Positions 6,386 through 7,528 of a stretch of DNA of 7,528 nucleotides are shown here, piece by piece. Below the pieces are notes generated by a model. That model saw nothing but the letters and a program-made list of their open reading frames with translations, was not told the origin of the DNA and searched no databases. Location: positions 1 to 7,528 of the forward strand of contig CAIKNB010000014.1 in NCBI GenBank assembly GCA_903828685.1. The letters run 5' to 3'. The stretch comes from Candidatus Uhrbacteria bacterium (GTDB lineage Bacteria > Patescibacteriota > Patescibacteriia > 2-12-FULL-60-25). A program made the translations under genes and the position numbers. Every line of letters starts with the position of its first letter. Within the stretch, counting starts at the first letter, position 1.

Positions 6386-6940
6386 ATGGCTAACCAGCCG
6401 TTCCAGTCGGCCGAAAAACTCAAACCCGAACAAATCCTGCCGCCAGAGGAGAATTTTCTAGAAGCTGATGAACAGGCCAAGGAGCAGTCCGCGGAATTCA
6501 AAGAAGGCTTTTTGGAACAACCCAGTGAATCCGAAAAAGCCCCGGTCACCAAGATCATCGAAGGCGCGCCGGTAACCGCAGCCGCAGCTCCGGCCGTGCC
6601 TAAAGACGAGGTGACTGTGGAAGTGGAAAAAATCATGGAGCAAGGCTTGGGAGCGTATTACGAAAACCTACCTCCCGCAGCCAAGGAAAAATTCAAGACC
6701 AAGGGCGAGGAAACGGCCAAAGAGATCTCCGACATGGTCCGCAACCTCAAGATCAAGTTCAAACGCGCACTTTCACTCCTCCGCGACTGGCTCTTATGCA
6801 TCCCAGGCATCAACAAATTCTTTTTGGAACAGGAGGCTAAAATCAAAGTTGACCAACTCATTGAGCTGGCCGAAGCGCGCAAGGAAGACGCTTCAAAACT
6901 CCCATTATCCCATTTTTTCTTTTTCAGCTCGAGACCGTAA
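6386..6940 (+). CDS. Acidic helical protein of unknown function, upstream partner of the membrane protein
   Basis: 184 residues. Residues 1-55 are acidic and probably disordered (E/Q/P rich), then an Ala/Pro linker (about 58-73). A conserved-looking core follows: EVEKIMEQGLGAYYENLPPAAKEKFKTKGEETAKEISDMV, then a basic helix and DWLLCIPGINKFFLEQEAKIKVDQLIELAEARKE. No signal peptide or clear membrane helix is present, so it is probably cytoplasmic. I recall similar proteins preceding the same membrane protein in CPR genomes, but no biochemical role is known to me. Oddity: the last 13-16 residues (LPLSHFFFFSSRP) look unlike the rest. At the same place the -1 frame becomes coding for the next protein, suggesting frameshifting, overlap or an indel near 6900-6918. 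Start ATG 6386 is supported by the extended -10 nine bases upstream. Confidence 0.8.
   Translation: MANQPFQSAEKLKPEQILPPEENFLEADEQAKEQSAEFKEGFLEQPSESEKAPVTKIIEGAPVTAAAAPAVPKDEVTVEVEKIMEQGLGAYYENLPPAAKEKFKTKGEETAKEISDMVRNLKIKFKRALSLLRDWLLCIPGINKFFLEQEAKIKVDQLIELAEARKEDASKLPLSHFFFFSSRP
6913..6919 (+). other. Candidate -1 slippery heptamer (T TTT TTC)
   Basis: Read in the frame of the upstream gene (caT TTT TTC), this matches the X XXY YYZ pattern used for -1 ribosomal frameshifting. A -1 slip would join the upstream protein to the open frame of the downstream membrane protein. No strong stimulatory hairpin was found just downstream, so it is only a candidate; an assembly or genomic indel in the T run is an equally simple reading. 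Confidence 0.35.
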
Positions 6941-6966
6941 GCGACCAGACCGTAGGCAGTTCGGGA

Positions 6967-7528
6967 GTGTTGCAGTTTTTGAACGATCCCACGGTACTCA
7001 TCGTGCTTACGCCTTTTGCGGTAGCGCTGGCGGCTTTCTTGGTGCTCTACACCATCCATCTGCTTTTTGCGCGCCGCGGACGCGCCTCTGTAGCCTTCAA
7101 TCTCCAGGTATTGCTGATACGTGTGCCTAAGGAGACCAAAAAAGAAGACATCGAACAAACCAAAAATGCGCAACAGATACAGGAACTCATCTCGGTCATG
7201 GAGACGGTCTTTGCGACCATTGGCGCGTTAAAATCCGAACGCGGCTTGATTCCTTGGCTCTTGGGCCGCAAAAACATCTTCTCTTTTGAGATCGTGATGC
7301 ACCAAAACAAGATTTCGTTTTACGTAGCCGTGCCCAAAAAATTCCGCGAATTCGTGGAACAGCAGATTCACGCCCAGGTGCCGCACGCCGACGTGCTGGA
7401 CGTGCCGGACTACAACATCTTCCAGCCCAATGGCATCGTCATGGGCAGCTATCTTAAATTCCGCCGCGAATCATACTTTCCGATCAAGACGTATAAAAAG
7501 CTAGAATCTGATCCGCTGAATGCGCTGA
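6967..7528 (+). CDS. Partial membrane-anchored protein, type IV secretion/conjugative-transfer-like (DUF8128-like) N-terminus
   Basis: The frame has no stop from 6865 to the window end and continues past it; the final TGA (7526-7528) is out of frame. From GTG 6967, 187 residues are visible. They comprise one membrane helix (about 10-32, VLIVLTPFAVALAAFLVLY), a basic stop-transfer RRGR, then an alpha/beta domain with IFSFEIV, FYVAVPKKFREFVEQQI, DYNIF and, at the edge, FPIKTYKKLESDPLNAL. These match my recollection of CPR proteins that carry a P-loop ATPase domain further on, annotated as type IV secretory/conjugative DNA transfer proteins. The ATPase part is not in the window. The start is unresolved: the first in-frame ATG (7198) is far too late, and plausible coding (PIIPFFLFQLETVSD) extends upstream of GTG 6967 to about 6901, where only ATT/ATC codons or a frameshift from the upstream gene could supply it. 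A 15-base tandem (6932-6961, ETVSD/QTVGS) in this frame supports coding there. Confidence 0.75.
   Translation, partial: MLQFLNDPTVLIVLTPFAVALAAFLVLYTIHLLFARRGRASVAFNLQVLLIRVPKETKKEDIEQTKNAQQIQELISVMETVFATIGALKSERGLIPWLLGRKNIFSFEIVMHQNKISFYVAVPKKFREFVEQQIHAQVPHADVLDVPDYNIFQPNGIVMGSYLKFRRESYFPIKTYKKLESDPLNAL

Noticed and set aside
6320..6433. N-terminal extension of CorA to 6433
   Set aside because: It overlaps the divergent gene and its promoter and contains the corA -10 box; the extra residues are not CorA-like.
7198..7528. ATG 7198 as start of the last gene
   Set aside because: It lies inside the soluble domain and would remove the membrane helix and preceding residues, which look coding.

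Overview
The window looks like a stretch of chromosome from a Candidatus Patescibacteria (CPR)-type bacterium with about 50% GC. That placement is inferred from gene content. The 3' end carries an acidic coiled protein followed by the N-terminal part of a membrane-anchored protein resembling the 'type IV secretory system conjugative DNA transfer' (DUF8128-like) family, a pair I associate with CPR genomes. There is also a long secreted S74-chaperone surface protein of a kind common in those genomes. TGA and TAA/TAG all act as stops and Trp is TGG, so the code appears standard.

Layout. (1) Bases 1-1317 are the 3' part of a secreted-looking protein with an 18-residue Gly-rich tandem repeat, one laminin-type EGF module and a set of WG-type propeller-like repeats. 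It ends at a strong intrinsic terminator. (2) Bases 1318-1483 hold that terminator, a 30-bp palindromic element and an extended -10 promoter. (3) Bases 1484-3919 encode an 811-residue secreted fibre/adhesin-like protein with a C-terminal self-cleaving S74 chaperone domain, again followed by an intrinsic terminator. (4) Bases 3990-5396 encode cysteinyl-tRNA synthetase, carrying an in-frame second copy of the palindromic element. (5) Bases 5393-6319 on the minus strand encode a CorA-family divalent-cation transporter with a degenerate GMN motif. Its stop codon overlaps the cysS stop. (6) A 66-bp divergent promoter region separates corA from bases 6386-6940 (acidic helical protein) and the following membrane protein, which runs off the right edge.

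The genes do not form one pathway. Two encode extracellular, probably host- or neighbour-contacting surface proteins, two are housekeeping genes, and the last two look like a translationally linked pair. The most notable shared feature is promoter architecture. Three starts have a clear TGn-TAnAAT extended -10 placed 6-9 bases before the ATG with no Shine-Dalgarno sequence, which predicts leaderless mRNAs; cysS has a weaker version.

Points most worth checking: the palindromic repeat that sits both in a promoter and inside the cysS coding sequence; the acidic-protein/membrane-protein junction, where the downstream frame lacks an ATG and a TTTTTTC slippery heptamer lies in the right phase for a -1 shift; and the EGF/propeller protein, whose style recalls Myxococcota surface proteins.
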